Positions 10,387 to 20,732 of a DNA stretch of 64,000 bases are shown here, one piece after another. The stretch is from the NCBI GenBank assembly GCA_030824555.1, contig JAVBXK010000049.1:1-64000 (forward strand), in the 5' to 3' direction. The notes below the pieces were generated by a model. It did not search any database, was not told the DNA's origin, and was given only the letters and a program-made list of their open reading frames with translations. The DNA comes from a bacterium (GTDB lineage: Bacteria > Pseudomonadota > Gammaproteobacteria > Burkholderiales > Burkholderiaceae_C). The first letter of the stretch is position 1, and every line of letters begins with the position of its first letter. The translations under genes were made by a program, and so were the position numbers.

Positions 10387-11508
10387 TTATGTCCGCACCC
10401 GGCCATCGCCTGTGAGCATGGACAGCTCCACGAACCGGGATGCCACGTGGTTGCTACCTGAAAAGTTCACCTGAAATCCGCCGAAGGCATGGTCGTTCAG
10501 TGATTCCAGGCCACTGATCAAGCCGTCGCGACTGGCTTTGCCGCCACGCCGCAGGCCTTCGACAAACACCTTGGCGGCCAGGTAACCTTCCATGCTGGAG
10601 AAGTTGGCCTGTACGTTGTCGGCTTTTTTGCAGGCATCCACAAACTCGCGAGCAATGGCCCGGGCTGGGTTGTAGGGCGATGGCACCACCTGCGACACGA
10701 CCACGCCTGCGCCTTCTTTGCCCAGTTCATCGGCCAGGGCTTGCGTGCCGACAAACGACACGTTGTAAAACGAGCCCCCGTAGCCACTTTTGCGCGCAGC
10801 GCGAATATACGCGGCACATGATTTGTAGGCACTGATCTGCACCACGGCCTGCGGCTTGGCGGCGTTGAGGGTGGCCACTGCACTGGCCACATCAACCGAG
10901 TTGCGCTCGACCGTGGCTTGCGCAACGGGCTGGATGCCCAGTGCGGTGAGTGCCAGCGTCACGCCGTCCAGCCCGGCTTTGCCATACGCATCGTTCTGGT
11001 AGAACACGCCGATGCGGGTCAGGCCCAGGCCGGTCAGGTGTTTGACGATGGCCGCCGTTTCATCGTTGTACGACGCGCGCAGGTGAAAGGTGCCCCGGTT
11101 GAGCGGTTCACGCAGCGCCATGGCCCCTGTGAATGGTGCGAAAAATGGCACCCTTGCCTGTTGTGCCAGTGGCAACGCCGCCACGCTGGTGGGGGTGCCG
11201 ATGTAGCCGAACAGGGCAAACACCTCTTCGTCAATCAACTGTTTGGTGTTGGCAGCGCAGCGGTCGGGCTCGTACCCATCGTCCAGCTGGCGGATCACGA
11301 TCTGCTTGCGCAGCACGCCGCCTTGTGCGTTGACGTGGTCAAGGTACAGCTTGGCGCCCTGGTGAAACTGAATGCCAAGTTGCGCGGCAGGCCCGGTCAG
11401 CGCAGCCGACTGTCCCAGCACCAACTTGTCGTCTTGAGCATGAACTGCGGGTGCACCGCTTATCATAAAAGCACCTGATGCTATGGAAAAATGGCGTCTG
11501 TTGAGCAT
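10387..11508 (-). CDS. ABC transporter substrate-binding protein, branched-chain amino acid type
   Basis: Signal peptide; LVLGQSAALTGPAAQLGIQFHQGAKLYLDHVNAQGGV; IGVFYQNDAYGKAGLDG. Confidence 0.9.
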   Translation of the reverse strand: MLNRRHFSIASGAFMISGAPAVHAQDDKLVLGQSAALTGPAAQLGIQFHQGAKLYLDHVNAQGGVLRKQIVIRQLDDGYEPDRCAANTKQLIDEEVFALFGYIGTPTSVAALPLAQQARVPFFAPFTGAMALREPLNRGTFHLRASYNDETAAIVKHLTGLGLTRIGVFYQNDAYGKAGLDGVTLALTALGIQPVAQATVERNSVDVASAVATLNAAKPQAVVQISAYKSCAAYIRAARKSGYGGSFYNVSFVGTQALADELGKEGAGVVVSQVVPSPYNPARAIAREFVDACKKADNVQANFSSMEGYLAAKVFVEGLRRGGKASRDGLISGLESLNDHAFGGFQVNFSGSNHVASRFVELSMLTGDGRVRT

Positions 11509-11595
11509 GACTGTGGACCTGAAAAACGAATGTGAGTGGCAACTGCGAGGGGGCTGCGGCAGGGGCTCGAAAACGGTCCGGGCATGGTGGCAGTA

Positions 11596-12606
11596 TCAGG
11601 CTTTGCCCACCATGCGGCGCAAACCCCGCCATTGCTGCGACCAGAAACCCTGCCCATAATCGTGCACACGGCCCTGGCTGTCAGGCTCTACCTGGTCTCG
11701 GATGCCGGTGGGTTCGTAGCGGTCGAGCTCGTAGTTGGCAGTGCCGAACAGGGTGTCCCAAATGGGGAACAGCACCGCATAGTTGCAACCGCCCAGGTGG
11801 CGAACCTCGCCGTTGGGCAGTTGTGTTTCATGCCCGATGCCTATGCCGTGGTGCAGTCTGTGGAAGCGTGGGCTGACCCACATGCGTTCGCCCACTGCGC
11901 CGAACGAGCAGCGCAAATTGGCGTGCTGCAGGTTTTCACTCAGTTGCGTCATGGCAACGATGAACACGAACTGGCCAGGCCCGACCCCGATGGCCTGGCC
12001 CACCAGCACCAGGATCACGTCGCGCAGCACGCTGTCAAGCAGGTGGGTGCGGTTGTCTGTCCATGCCGTCATTTGCCGTTGCGAGTGGTGCAGCGCGTGC
12101 AACCCCCACCACCATTGCCAGCGGTGTTGGCCACGGTGGATCCAGTAGTCGACAAAGTCGAACACCAGCACGTACAGCAAGATGCTGACCCAGGCCACAT
12201 CGGTCACACCGGGCCAGATCGTGTCCAGATGCCAGGTGGGTACACCCGCGACGCGCAGGTTGCCCATGACGGTGTCCAATACCGGATCGATGGACAAAAA
12301 CATGGCCACCCGGAACAGGCCCAGGCGGTGTATGAGCGTGTACAGCACATCGGTGCGGATGGCGGCCTTGTCGGTGATGGGTTCGACCGGGAATTTGCGC
12401 TGCAGCGGCACCAGCACTGCCACCACCACCAGCAGTTGCAGCAGGCCCACCAGCAGCCACATGGTGCCGTTGAACGCCTGTTCGACAAAACCGCCCAGCC
12501 CCAGGCCAAAGACAATGGGTTGCACTGCGGCCTCGAACAGCCACATTTGCGCTTCTGCGAAGGTGTCAGAAAAGCGGTCGATCAGGTTCATGAGCAGCGA
12601 AGTCAA
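11596..12606 (-). CDS. Sterol desaturase / fatty acid hydroxylase family protein
   Basis: His motifs HRGQHRWQWWWGLHALHHS and HRLHHGIG; multiple TM segments. Confidence 0.88.
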   Translation of the reverse strand: MTSLLMNLIDRFSDTFAEAQMWLFEAAVQPIVFGLGLGGFVEQAFNGTMWLLVGLLQLLVVVAVLVPLQRKFPVEPITDKAAIRTDVLYTLIHRLGLFRVAMFLSIDPVLDTVMGNLRVAGVPTWHLDTIWPGVTDVAWVSILLYVLVFDFVDYWIHRGQHRWQWWWGLHALHHSQRQMTAWTDNRTHLLDSVLRDVILVLVGQAIGVGPGQFVFIVAMTQLSENLQHANLRCSFGAVGERMWVSPRFHRLHHGIGIGHETQLPNGEVRHLGGCNYAVLFPIWDTLFGTANYELDRYEPTGIRDQVEPDSQGRVHDYGQGFWSQQWRGLRRMVGKA

Positions 12607-12608
12607 AG

Positions 12609-12624
12609 TGGCGCACGTGCGCCA
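12609..12624. repeat. Perfect 16-bp palindrome TGGCGCACGTGCGCCA
   Basis: Read directly; lies in the short gap between the deacetylase stop (12631) and desaturase start (12606). Confidence 0.9.
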
Positions 12625-12630
12625 TTGCGT

Positions 12631-13551
12631 TCAATGTGATGGGGGCAAGCGACGCGACGGCGTGCCACGGTGCGAGGCAATCCAGTCTGTGTAGCCAGGG
12701 TGCTCGGCCAAGGTCCGGAAGCAATAGCCCTTGTCTTTCAGTCCTTGCAGCAGCGGTGCCAGCACGGCAGGGGCCCAAGGGTCCTGCCGTGACCAGATGC
12801 CCAGGTGGGCCATCAGGATGTCACCGGGGCGGATGTCACGCAGCGCCTTGGCCAGCAGCTGGCGGTTCGGGTGGCTGTCGCTGGACAATTCATCACCCAG
12901 AAAACCGGCAGGTGCCCAGCCCACGTGTGCATACCCACACGAGCGGGCATTTTTCAACATGGCGGCAGACGTTTTGCCACCCGGTGCACGCCAGAAGGGG
13001 AGGGTGTCAACGCCGGTCAGTGCCTTGAGTCGGTCATCTGCCCGTTTGATCTCCGCGCAGTAGGCGGCACCGGTGATCACGGCGTCCTGCCCGGCCTGCG
13101 GCCCGGCGCTGGGGCGCACACGAAAGTGCATGCCGCCACCTGTCGACGCAGGCACGTCGGCACGCCAGTAGGTGTGGTCGTAGGTGTGCGAGGCAAACAT
13201 GTGCCCCTCGGCCGCGCGGGCGCGCCACCAGGGGGCCCAATGCTCACCCAGCGTGCCATCGCCTTGCTGGGTGCGTTCTTGCGCGGCAAAGAACGTGACG
13301 CGCACGTTTTCCTGCCGCAACACGTCCGCAATCAAGGGGGCCACGGCCATGTGCCCGGTATCAAACGTCAGGTACAGTGGCTTGGCGCAATCTGATTTTT
13401 GGTTTGAATGGGATTCTGCGCTTGCCTGCATTGAAATGATTGCTATCAATACACCAAGCGTGGCAGAGCCCACTGAAGCCACTCGGTTTCGGTGGACCTT
13501 CTGGCGCAGTGTGCGATCAACGCGGCGCATGGTCCAGTGTCCAGACACCAT
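12631..13551 (-). CDS. Polysaccharide deacetylase (NodB-like) family protein
   Basis: YLTFDTGHM, SHTYDHTYW, FWRAPGG, DILMAHLGIW motifs; signal-like N-terminus. Confidence 0.85.
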   Translation of the reverse strand: MVSGHWTMRRVDRTLRQKVHRNRVASVGSATLGVLIAIISMQASAESHSNQKSDCAKPLYLTFDTGHMAVAPLIADVLRQENVRVTFFAAQERTQQGDGTLGEHWAPWWRARAAEGHMFASHTYDHTYWRADVPASTGGGMHFRVRPSAGPQAGQDAVITGAAYCAEIKRADDRLKALTGVDTLPFWRAPGGKTSAAMLKNARSCGYAHVGWAPAGFLGDELSSDSHPNRQLLAKALRDIRPGDILMAHLGIWSRQDPWAPAVLAPLLQGLKDKGYCFRTLAEHPGYTDWIASHRGTPSRRLPPSH

Positions 13552-14521
13552 GTGGCGAGCGGCCCACCCGGACCTGGCGCAAAACCTGCTTGGTTTGCGT
13601 GTCGATCACGGTCAGGTAACGGGCCCAGCGCGAGGCCAGATAGATGTAGCGGCCATCAGGGCTCAGGTCCATGTCGTCAGGACCGCCGGGGCCGGGGAAT
13701 TTGTCCACCACCTTGATGTCCTGCATGTCTATCTTACTGATGGTGTTGGCCACGCGGTTGCTGACCAGCAGGTGGCGCTTGTCACCCACGGCACGGAAAG
13801 CGTGCGCACCTTCGCCTGTTTTCAGCCGTGTCACTTCTTTCGGTGTGGGCCCAGTGATGTCGAACACTTGCACGCTGTCAGTCCCTGTCAGGCCAATGAA
13901 CACGCGCGAGTCGTCAGCACTGCCATAGATGTCAGCTGGCATGGGGCCTGTTGCGGCGCGCCACAACACGTTTTGCGTGGCCAGGTCGATGGCAATGAAC
14001 TCGTCACTGTCCTGCATGGTGGCGTACACGCGTGCACTCTTGCTGTCGATCCACAGGTGGCTGGGGGTTTTTCCAGTGGAAATGCGCTTGGCCAGCACCG
14101 GCTGGTTGTTTTCCCAGCGGTAGATGTCGACGTGATTCAGCCGGTTGCCTGCAATCACGAACCACTTCATGTCTGGCGAAAAACGCAAATGGTACGGATC
14201 AAGGATGCCCGTGAGGGTGCGGGTGACCTTGCCTGCCCGGGGGTCGAGAAAGGTGAGTGAATCACCTGCAGCATTGGCCACGATCAACTCACGCTCGTCA
14301 GGCGTCAGGTAGACGTGGTGAGGTTCTTTGCCCACGGGCAGGCGTTCGCGTTCGGCCCAGGTTTGCGGATCTATCACGCTGACCGTGGCATCCAGGGAGT
14401 TGAGCACAAACAGCGGATGGGGACCGGCAGCCATGGCCACATGAACGCCCCCCAACAGGCTGATGGCGACCACAGCATGGCCCAATTTTTGCCAAACGGC
14501 ATTCACTTTTTCTGATGTCAC
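13517..14521 (-). CDS. YncE-like beta-propeller protein, exported
   Basis: Repeats FVLNSLDATVSVIDPQTW, ELIVANAAGDSLTFLD, DDMDLSPDGRYIYLASRWARYLTVIDTQT. GTG start at 14521 chosen (AAAGG 5 nt upstream); track ORF extends to 14638. Confidence 0.82.
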   Translation of the reverse strand: MTSEKVNAVWQKLGHAVVAISLLGGVHVAMAAGPHPLFVLNSLDATVSVIDPQTWAERERLPVGKEPHHVYLTPDERELIVANAAGDSLTFLDPRAGKVTRTLTGILDPYHLRFSPDMKWFVIAGNRLNHVDIYRWENNQPVLAKRISTGKTPSHLWIDSKSARVYATMQDSDEFIAIDLATQNVLWRAATGPMPADIYGSADDSRVFIGLTGTDSVQVFDITGPTPKEVTRLKTGEGAHAFRAVGDKRHLLVSNRVANTISKIDMQDIKVVDKFPGPGGPDDMDLSPDGRYIYLASRWARYLTVIDTQTKQVLRQVRVGRSPHGVWTLDHAPR

Positions 14522-14641
14522 ACGGACCTTTCGTGATGACCCCGGCGCACCCTTTTGGATGCCCTGGCGGGGCGTGCTTCGAGAGTGTAGCGGGGTGCCA
14601 TGTGGTTTTTCACATTGGACAAAGTGCCGCTGCCACAAAAC

Positions 14642-14667
14642 AAAAGGACCGCGTCAGCGGTCCTTTT
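14642..14667. terminator. Bidirectional-looking intrinsic terminator downstream of icd
   Basis: Perfect 11-bp stem AAAAGGACCGC-GTCA-GCGGTCCTTTT. Confidence 0.88.
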
Positions 14668-14754
14668 TGGGTGGTGCAAACCTGTTGCCCTGGTTTGTCG
14701 GGCCCCTGCGTCACCTGTTGTGCTGGCAGGGCCTCAGGCGGGCGGTTGAAAGAC

Positions 14755-16992
14755 TCAAACCCGAGCGGCCTTGAGCACTGCGTTGAGCGTGGCGCTGGGG
14801 CGCATGACGGCCTTGCACTTCTCGGCATCAGCCAGGTAGTAACCACCGATGTCAGCTGGTTGGCCCTGAACAGCGCGCAGTTCTTCGACGATTTGTTGCT
14901 CGTTGTCTGTCAGTGCTTTGGCCAAGGGAGCGAAGTGGGCCGCCAATGCAGCATCTTCGGTCTGCGCTGCCAGTTCCTGGGCCCAGTACATCGCCAGGTA
15001 GAACTGGCTGCCACGGTTGTCAAGCTGGCCGGTCCGTGGGCTGGGGTTCTTGTTGTTGTCCAGCAGTTTGCCCGTGGCTGCATCCAGCGTCTTGGACAGC
15101 ACGATGGCTTTTTTATTGCCGTTTTTCAGGCCCATGTCTTCCAGGCTGACCGCGATGGCCAAGAATTCACCCAGGCTGTCCCAGCGAAGGTGGTTTTCTT
15201 CCACCAGCTGTTGCACGTGCTTGGGGGCAGAGCCGCCCGCGCCAGTTTCGTACATGCCGCCACCGGCCATCAGAGGAACGATGGACAGCATCTTGGCGCT
15301 GGTACCCAGTTCCATGATGGGGAACAGATCGGTCAGGTAGTCGCGCAGGATGTTGCCGGTGGCGCTGATAGTGTCTTGTCCACGGACCACGCGCTCCAGC
15401 GTGTAACGCATGGCGCGCACCTGGCTCATGATCTGAATGTCCAGGCCCGCCGTGTTGTGCTCGTGCAGGTACATCTTGACCTTGGTGATCAGCTGTGCCT
15501 CGTGCGGACGGTATGAATCGAGCCAGAACACCACAGGCATGCCGGAGTTGCGGGCACGGTTGACAGCCAGCTTGACCCAATCGCGGATGGCAGCATCTTT
15601 CACCTGGCACATGCGCCAGATGTCACCGGCTTCCACGTTCTGGCTCATCAACACTTCACCTGTGTTGATGTCGGTGATGTTGGCCACACCGTCTTCGGTG
15701 ATTTCGAAGGTTTTGTCGTGTGAACCGTACTCTTCTGCCTGTTGAGCCATCAGGCCCACGTTGGGGACGGTGCCCATTGTCTTGGGGTCGAACGCGCCGT
15801 GCCATTTGCAGAAGTTGATCATCTCCTGGTAAATGCGGGCAAAAGTCGATTCAGGCATGACCGCCTTCACGTCTTTCAGGCGACCGTCAGCACCCCACAT
15901 CTTGCCGCCGTTGCGGATCATGGCGGGCATGGACGCGTCGACGATCACGTCGTTGGGCGAATGGAAGTTGGTGATGCCCTTGGCAGAGTCCACCATGGCC
16001 AGCTCGGGGCGGTGCTCGTGGCAGGCGTGCAGGTCACGCTTGATCTCATCCTGCATCGACTGCGGCAGGGTTTTGATCTTTTCGTACAGGTTGGCCATGC
16101 CGTTGTTGACGTTCACCCCCAGCTCGTCAAACAGCTTGGCGTGCTTTTCAAAGGCTTCGCGGTAGAAAATTTTGACGCAATGTCCGAACACGATGGGGTG
16201 TGACACCTTCATCATGGTCGCTTTCACGTGCAGCGAGAACATCACGCCGGTCTTGTGTGCATCGTTGATTTCGTTTTCGTAGAACTCGCACAGCGCCTTC
16301 TTGCTCATGTACATGCTGTCGATCACCTCTCGGTCCTTCAGCGAAACCTTGGGCTTGAGCACAATGGTTTTGCCGCTGGCGGTGATGAGCTCCATCTTCA
16401 CGTCACGGGCGCGGTCAAGAGTCATGGACTTTTCACCGTGATAGAAGTCGCCAGCGTGCATGTGGGACACGTGGCTGCGAGAGGCTTGACTCCACTCGGC
16501 CATGCTGTGGGGATTCTTGCGCGCAAATTCCTTCACTGCCCTGGGCGCACGGCGATCAGAGTTGCCCTCGCGCAACACCGGGTTCACAGAGCTGCCGATG
16601 CACTTGGCATAGCGGGCACGAATGGCTTTTTCTTCGTCTGTCTTGGGATCTTCCGGGTAGTCAGGTATCGCATAGCCCTTGGCCTGCAGCTCGCGCACAC
16701 ATGCAATCAACTGTCCCACCGAAGCGCTGATGTTTGGCAACTTGATGATGTTGGCTTCAGGTTTCAGCGTCAGTTGACCCAGTGCGGCCAGTGTGTCAGG
16801 CACGCGCTGTTCTTCAGTCAGGAACTCTGGGAACGAGCCCAAGACCCGCGCAGCCACTGAAATGTCTGCATTCTCGATTTCGATACCTGCCGGTGTGGCA
16901 AAAGTACGAAGCACTGGCAGGAACGCACACGTCGCCAACAAAGGGGCTTCGTCGGTCAGTGTGTAAATGATTTTCGATGTGCTTTCGGTCAT
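14755..16992 (-). CDS. icd: NADP-dependent isocitrate dehydrogenase, monomeric type
   Basis: 745 aa; [87 protein letters not shown]. Confidence 0.97.
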   Translation of the reverse strand: MTESTSKIIYTLTDEAPLLATCAFLPVLRTFATPAGIEIENADISVAARVLGSFPEFLTEEQRVPDTLAALGQLTLKPEANIIKLPNISASVGQLIACVRELQAKGYAIPDYPEDPKTDEEKAIRARYAKCIGSSVNPVLREGNSDRRAPRAVKEFARKNPHSMAEWSQASRSHVSHMHAGDFYHGEKSMTLDRARDVKMELITASGKTIVLKPKVSLKDREVIDSMYMSKKALCEFYENEINDAHKTGVMFSLHVKATMMKVSHPIVFGHCVKIFYREAFEKHAKLFDELGVNVNNGMANLYEKIKTLPQSMQDEIKRDLHACHEHRPELAMVDSAKGITNFHSPNDVIVDASMPAMIRNGGKMWGADGRLKDVKAVMPESTFARIYQEMINFCKWHGAFDPKTMGTVPNVGLMAQQAEEYGSHDKTFEITEDGVANITDINTGEVLMSQNVEAGDIWRMCQVKDAAIRDWVKLAVNRARNSGMPVVFWLDSYRPHEAQLITKVKMYLHEHNTAGLDIQIMSQVRAMRYTLERVVRGQDTISATGNILRDYLTDLFPIMELGTSAKMLSIVPLMAGGGMYETGAGGSAPKHVQQLVEENHLRWDSLGEFLAIAVSLEDMGLKNGNKKAIVLSKTLDAATGKLLDNNKNPSPRTGQLDNRGSQFYLAMYWAQELAAQTEDAALAAHFAPLAKALTDNEQQIVEELRAVQGQPADIGGYYLADAEKCKAVMRPSATLNAVLKAARV

Positions 16993-17233
16993 TGTCTTCC
17001 TCAGTAAAGTTGGCGCAATAGAGTGCCCATTCTAAAGACCAGCCTGTCACCAAGCTGATGACTTCAGGCAGATATTTCATGGTGGATGTGAGCCGACAGG
17101 GCAAGAGAGACGAGTAGCGGCCACGCCTCGATCAGCGAGTGCCGAAATGGCACTGAATATATGGGTTACCCCTCAAACAAGTGGGGCGGGATGCTTTGCT
17201 CGGGACGGCCAGTGCCCTGAACCCGCCAAACGG

Positions 17234-17884
17234 TCAGTCTTGACGCGTGAAGGGCAAATTTTGCAAGAGTGCTTCCGCTTTGGTGCCTTCAACGCGCCTG
17301 GCACCGTTGAACCGTTTGCTCCAATAGGCCTCTCGCATGTCCTCGACACGCACCCGCCCGCCTGCCCGGGGCGAATGGATGAATTTGCCCTCGCCGACGT
17401 AGATACCGACGTGACTGAATGCCCTGCGCATGGTGTTGAAGAACACCAGATCGCCTGGGCGCAACTCGTCAGATGAAATTTTGGCGGTGACATTGGCCTG
17501 TTCAGCGGCGCGGTGAGGCAGCGCCAAGCCAAGCGTTTTTTCGTAGACGGCTCGGACAAACCCGCTGCAATCGAACCCGGTAGCGGCCTCGGTGCCGCCA
17601 CGCTGGTAGCGGACGCCCAGAAAACCCATGGCGTTCATGACCAGATCGGATGTGGTGTTGCTGACGCTGTCGCGCAATTCGGCCAGACGGGGCAGCAGGT
17701 TGCGGTCACTCAGGAAGGTGTCCAGTGTGGACTCTGTCACCTCCGGTAAGGGCGGGGCCGCCACAGCAGTGCCCATTGCACAGGCCAACATGATTGTTGC
17801 AATGCTTTGACGGATTCGGTTGGATGCTGAGCCCCTTCGGGCTGTACCAGCTTGGCCAAATAGGCGTGGTGCAGAAAAAAGCAA
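17234..17884 (-). CDS. C40 (NlpC/P60) family peptidase
   Basis: GVRYQRGGTEAATGFDCSGFVRAVYEKTLG; SHVGIYVGEGKFIHSP. Confidence 0.92.
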   Translation of the reverse strand: MLFSAPRLFGQAGTARRGSASNRIRQSIATIMLACAMGTAVAAPPLPEVTESTLDTFLSDRNLLPRLAELRDSVSNTTSDLVMNAMGFLGVRYQRGGTEAATGFDCSGFVRAVYEKTLGLALPHRAAEQANVTAKISSDELRPGDLVFFNTMRRAFSHVGIYVGEGKFIHSPRAGGRVRVEDMREAYWSKRFNGARRVEGTKAEALLQNLPFTRQD

Positions 17885-18001
17885 GGACGCAAGCTTCCAG
17901 TTCAGGTTGTCTCGGGGCTCCGGTGCAGAGCCGATTCGTTGTGTTGCAAGCCTTCGTGTGGGCTTATATTCAGGTTTAACGCTCCATTCTGACAGGAAAT
18001 C

Positions 18002-18604
18002 ATGCTCATCGAAGAATCTGAATCACAACTGGTGTTGATCGACTACCAAACACGTTTGCTGCCCGCCATTCATGAAGGTACTTTGGTGTTGGCCAATGCA
18101 CTGAAACTGGCCCAGGCGGCCAACCTGATGAGCGTGCCAGTCTGGGCAACCGAGCAGAACCCGCAAGGCCTCGGACACAACGCGCCCGAGTTGACCCGGC
18201 TGTGCAAATCGACCCTGACAAAGAGGCACTTCAGTGCAGTGCCGGACGGTCTGACCGATTTGCTTCGACCTCCGAAAGCGGCAAAAGGGGGCAATGCCCG
18301 GAGTTTGCCCAAGCATTTGCAAAAGCCCGCGAACGATGCGCCCGAGCGCAACACCATTGTGATTGCGGGTTGCGAAACGCACGTTTGCTTGCTGCAAACG
18401 GCACTCGACCTGCTGGACGATGAGTACGACGTGTGTGTGGTGACCGATGCATCAGCCTCTCGCACGGAGCGCAACCGCGACGCCGCGTTCGACCGCTTGG
18501 CCGGGGCGGGGGCTGAGTTGGTGACGACAGAAATGGTCCTGTTCGAGTGGTTGCGCAGCTGCGACCATGACCAGTTCAAGCAAGTCCTGACGTTGATCAA
18601 ATAG
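18002..18604 (+). CDS. Isochorismatase-like hydrolase
   Basis: LVLIDYQTRLLPAI; VIAGCETHVCLLQTALDLLDDEYDVCVVTDASASRT. Confidence 0.9.
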   Translation: MLIEESESQLVLIDYQTRLLPAIHEGTLVLANALKLAQAANLMSVPVWATEQNPQGLGHNAPELTRLCKSTLTKRHFSAVPDGLTDLLRPPKAAKGGNARSLPKHLQKPANDAPERNTIVIAGCETHVCLLQTALDLLDDEYDVCVVTDASASRTERNRDAAFDRLAGAGAELVTTEMVLFEWLRSCDHDQFKQVLTLIK

Positions 18605-18697
18605 ACAACAGTGGGTAGGTTGTTTGCGTCAGTTACGAGCAAGAGCTCAAAATCATAATTATGAATTCAGTTCAACCCAATGTGGATGGAGACACTT

Positions 18698-20590
18698 ATG
18701 AGCAGCTATGTCGATTTTTTCCGTCGTTCGATTGATGACCGCGATGGTTTCTGGCGTGAACAAGCCGCACTGATCGACTGGCACAAGCCATTTGATCAGG
18801 TTTGCGACTACACCAATCCGCCTTTCGCCAAGTGGTTTGCCGGCGGTCTCACCAATCTGTGCCATAACGCCGTTGACCGCCATCTGGCCACACGCCCTGA
18901 CCAGAACGCGCTGGTGTTCGTGTCCACCGAAACGAACATTGAAAAGGCCTACAGCTTCCGCGAACTGCATGCAGAAGTGCAGCGCATGGCCGCCATTCTC
19001 AAAGACATGGGTGTGGAAAAGGGCGACCGCGTCCTGATCTATATGCCGATGATTGCCGAGGCCTGTTTTGCCATGCTGGCATGCGCGCGCATCGGTGCCA
19101 TTCACTCCGTGGTGTTTGGTGGGTTTGCCAGCCACGCGTTGGCCAGCCGCATTGAAGATGCCCAACCGAAAGCCATTGTCAGTGCCGATGCGGGCATGCG
19201 TGGTGGCAAAGTGGTGCCATACAAGCACCTGCTGGACGAGGCCATCAACCTGTCGGCACACAAACCCGCAAAAGTCCTGATGGTCAACCGCGGGTTGGCT
19301 GATTTGGCCCCTGTTGCGGGCCGCGACGTGGACTATGCCACCCAGCGTGAACAGAACCTGTCAACCGTTGTCCCGTGCGAATGGGTTGACAGCACGCATC
19401 CCAGCTACATCCTCTACACCAGCGGCACCACGGGCAAGCCAAAGGGTGTGCAGCGTGACACAGCTGGCTATGCGGTGGCACTGGCCGCGTCCATGAAGCA
19501 CATCTACATGGGCAACCCCGGCGAGACCTACTTCTCGACCAGCGACATCGGCTGGGTCGTGGGCCACAGCTACATCATTTATGGCCCGCTGATCAACGGC
19601 ATGGCCACCATCATGTACGAGGGCTTGCCCATTCGCCCTGATGCAGGTGTCTGGTGGAGCTTGGTCGAAAAATACAAGGTCAGCGTCATGTTCAGCGCGC
19701 CGACTGCGGCACGTGTTCTCAAGAAGCAAGACCCCGCTTTCCTCACCAAATACGACCTGTCCAGCCTGAAGGCCTTGTTCCTGGCCGGCGAGCCACTGGA
19801 CGAGCCCACTGCCACCTGGATTGGTGGTGCGCTGAACAAGCCCATCATCGACAACTACTGGCAAACCGAAACCGGTTGGCCCATCATGGCCATTTGCAAC
19901 GGTGTGGAAGCCGCACCCACCAAGTTCGGCTCGCCGGGCAAGGCTGTGTATGGCTTCGATGTGCGTCTGATCGACGAGGTCACCGGTGAAGAAATCACCG
20001 AGGCCAACAAGAAGGGCGTGATCGCCGTGAATGGCCCTCTGCCGCCCGGTTGCCTGCAAACCATTTGGGGTGACGATGCGCGCTACGTCAAGACCTACTG
20101 GTCCAGCATCCACAACAAGGTCATGTACAGCACCTTTGACTGGGGCGTGAAGGATGAAGACGGTTACTTCTTCATCCTGGGCCGCACGGACGATGTGATC
20201 AACGTGGCTGGGCACCGCCTGGGTACACGTGAAATCGAAGAAAGCATCTCCAGCCACCCCAATGTGGCCGAGGTGGCCGTGGTCGGTGTGGCCGACCAAC
20301 TCAAAGGCCAGGTAGCTGTGGCGTTCGCTGTGCTTAAAGACCCGTCGCAAGCTTCCACCGATGCCGATGTGCTGAAACTGGAAGCTGCCATCATGAAGGT
20401 GGTGGACGAACAGTTGGGTGCCGTGGCCCGCCCGGCACGGGTGCGGTTTGTCTCCGTGCTGCCCAAAACCCGTAGCGGCAAACTGCTGCGTCGTGCGATT
20501 CAGGCCGTGTGCGAGGGGCGCGATGCGGGTGACCTCACCACCATGGAAGATCCCGCAGCCCTGCAGCAGATCAAAGATCTGGTTCAATAA
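18698..20590 (+). CDS. prpE: Propionate--CoA ligase
   Basis: Acyl-CoA synthetase motifs YTSGTTGKPKGVQRD, WWSLVEKYKVSVMFSAPTAARVLKK, LGTREIEE, TRSGKLLRR. Confidence 0.92.
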   Translation: MSSYVDFFRRSIDDRDGFWREQAALIDWHKPFDQVCDYTNPPFAKWFAGGLTNLCHNAVDRHLATRPDQNALVFVSTETNIEKAYSFRELHAEVQRMAAILKDMGVEKGDRVLIYMPMIAEACFAMLACARIGAIHSVVFGGFASHALASRIEDAQPKAIVSADAGMRGGKVVPYKHLLDEAINLSAHKPAKVLMVNRGLADLAPVAGRDVDYATQREQNLSTVVPCEWVDSTHPSYILYTSGTTGKPKGVQRDTAGYAVALAASMKHIYMGNPGETYFSTSDIGWVVGHSYIIYGPLINGMATIMYEGLPIRPDAGVWWSLVEKYKVSVMFSAPTAARVLKKQDPAFLTKYDLSSLKALFLAGEPLDEPTATWIGGALNKPIIDNYWQTETGWPIMAICNGVEAAPTKFGSPGKAVYGFDVRLIDEVTGEEITEANKKGVIAVNGPLPPGCLQTIWGDDARYVKTYWSSIHNKVMYSTFDWGVKDEDGYFFILGRTDDVINVAGHRLGTREIEESISSHPNVAEVAVVGVADQLKGQVAVAFAVLKDPSQASTDADVLKLEAAIMKVVDEQLGAVARPARVRFVSVLPKTRSGKLLRRAIQAVCEGRDAGDLTTMEDPAALQQIKDLVQ

Positions 20591-20611
20591 CTGAATTTAT
20601 AAATAAAAATG

Positions 20612-20650
20612 GCGCCCACCGCTTGTACTGCAAGTGGTGGGCGCTTTGTT
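20612..20650 (+). terminator. Intrinsic terminator after prpE
   Basis: GCGCCCACCGCTTG-TACTG-CAAGTGGTGGGCGC (14-bp stem with one G:T) followed by TTTGTTTTT. Confidence 0.9.
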
Positions 20651-20732
20651 TTTGATAGTTGCTACCTGTTTGGCAGGGCATTCAAATCATCGCTATGATG
20701 CTTGCTTATATATGTAATGGCGACGTACCGAC

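Noticed and set aside
11536-12639. 367-aa + strand ORF opposite the sterol desaturase gene
   Set aside because: Gln/His-rich mirror frame; the minus-strand frame carries the His-box motifs.
17138-17154. AGTGCC-GAAAT-GGCACT hairpin between the NlpC/P60 gene and icd
   Set aside because: Short stem without a T-tract in the relevant direction; too weak to call.
19361-20587. 408-aa antisense ORF over prpE
   Set aside because: Mirror-frame artefact, His/Gly-rich with no motif.
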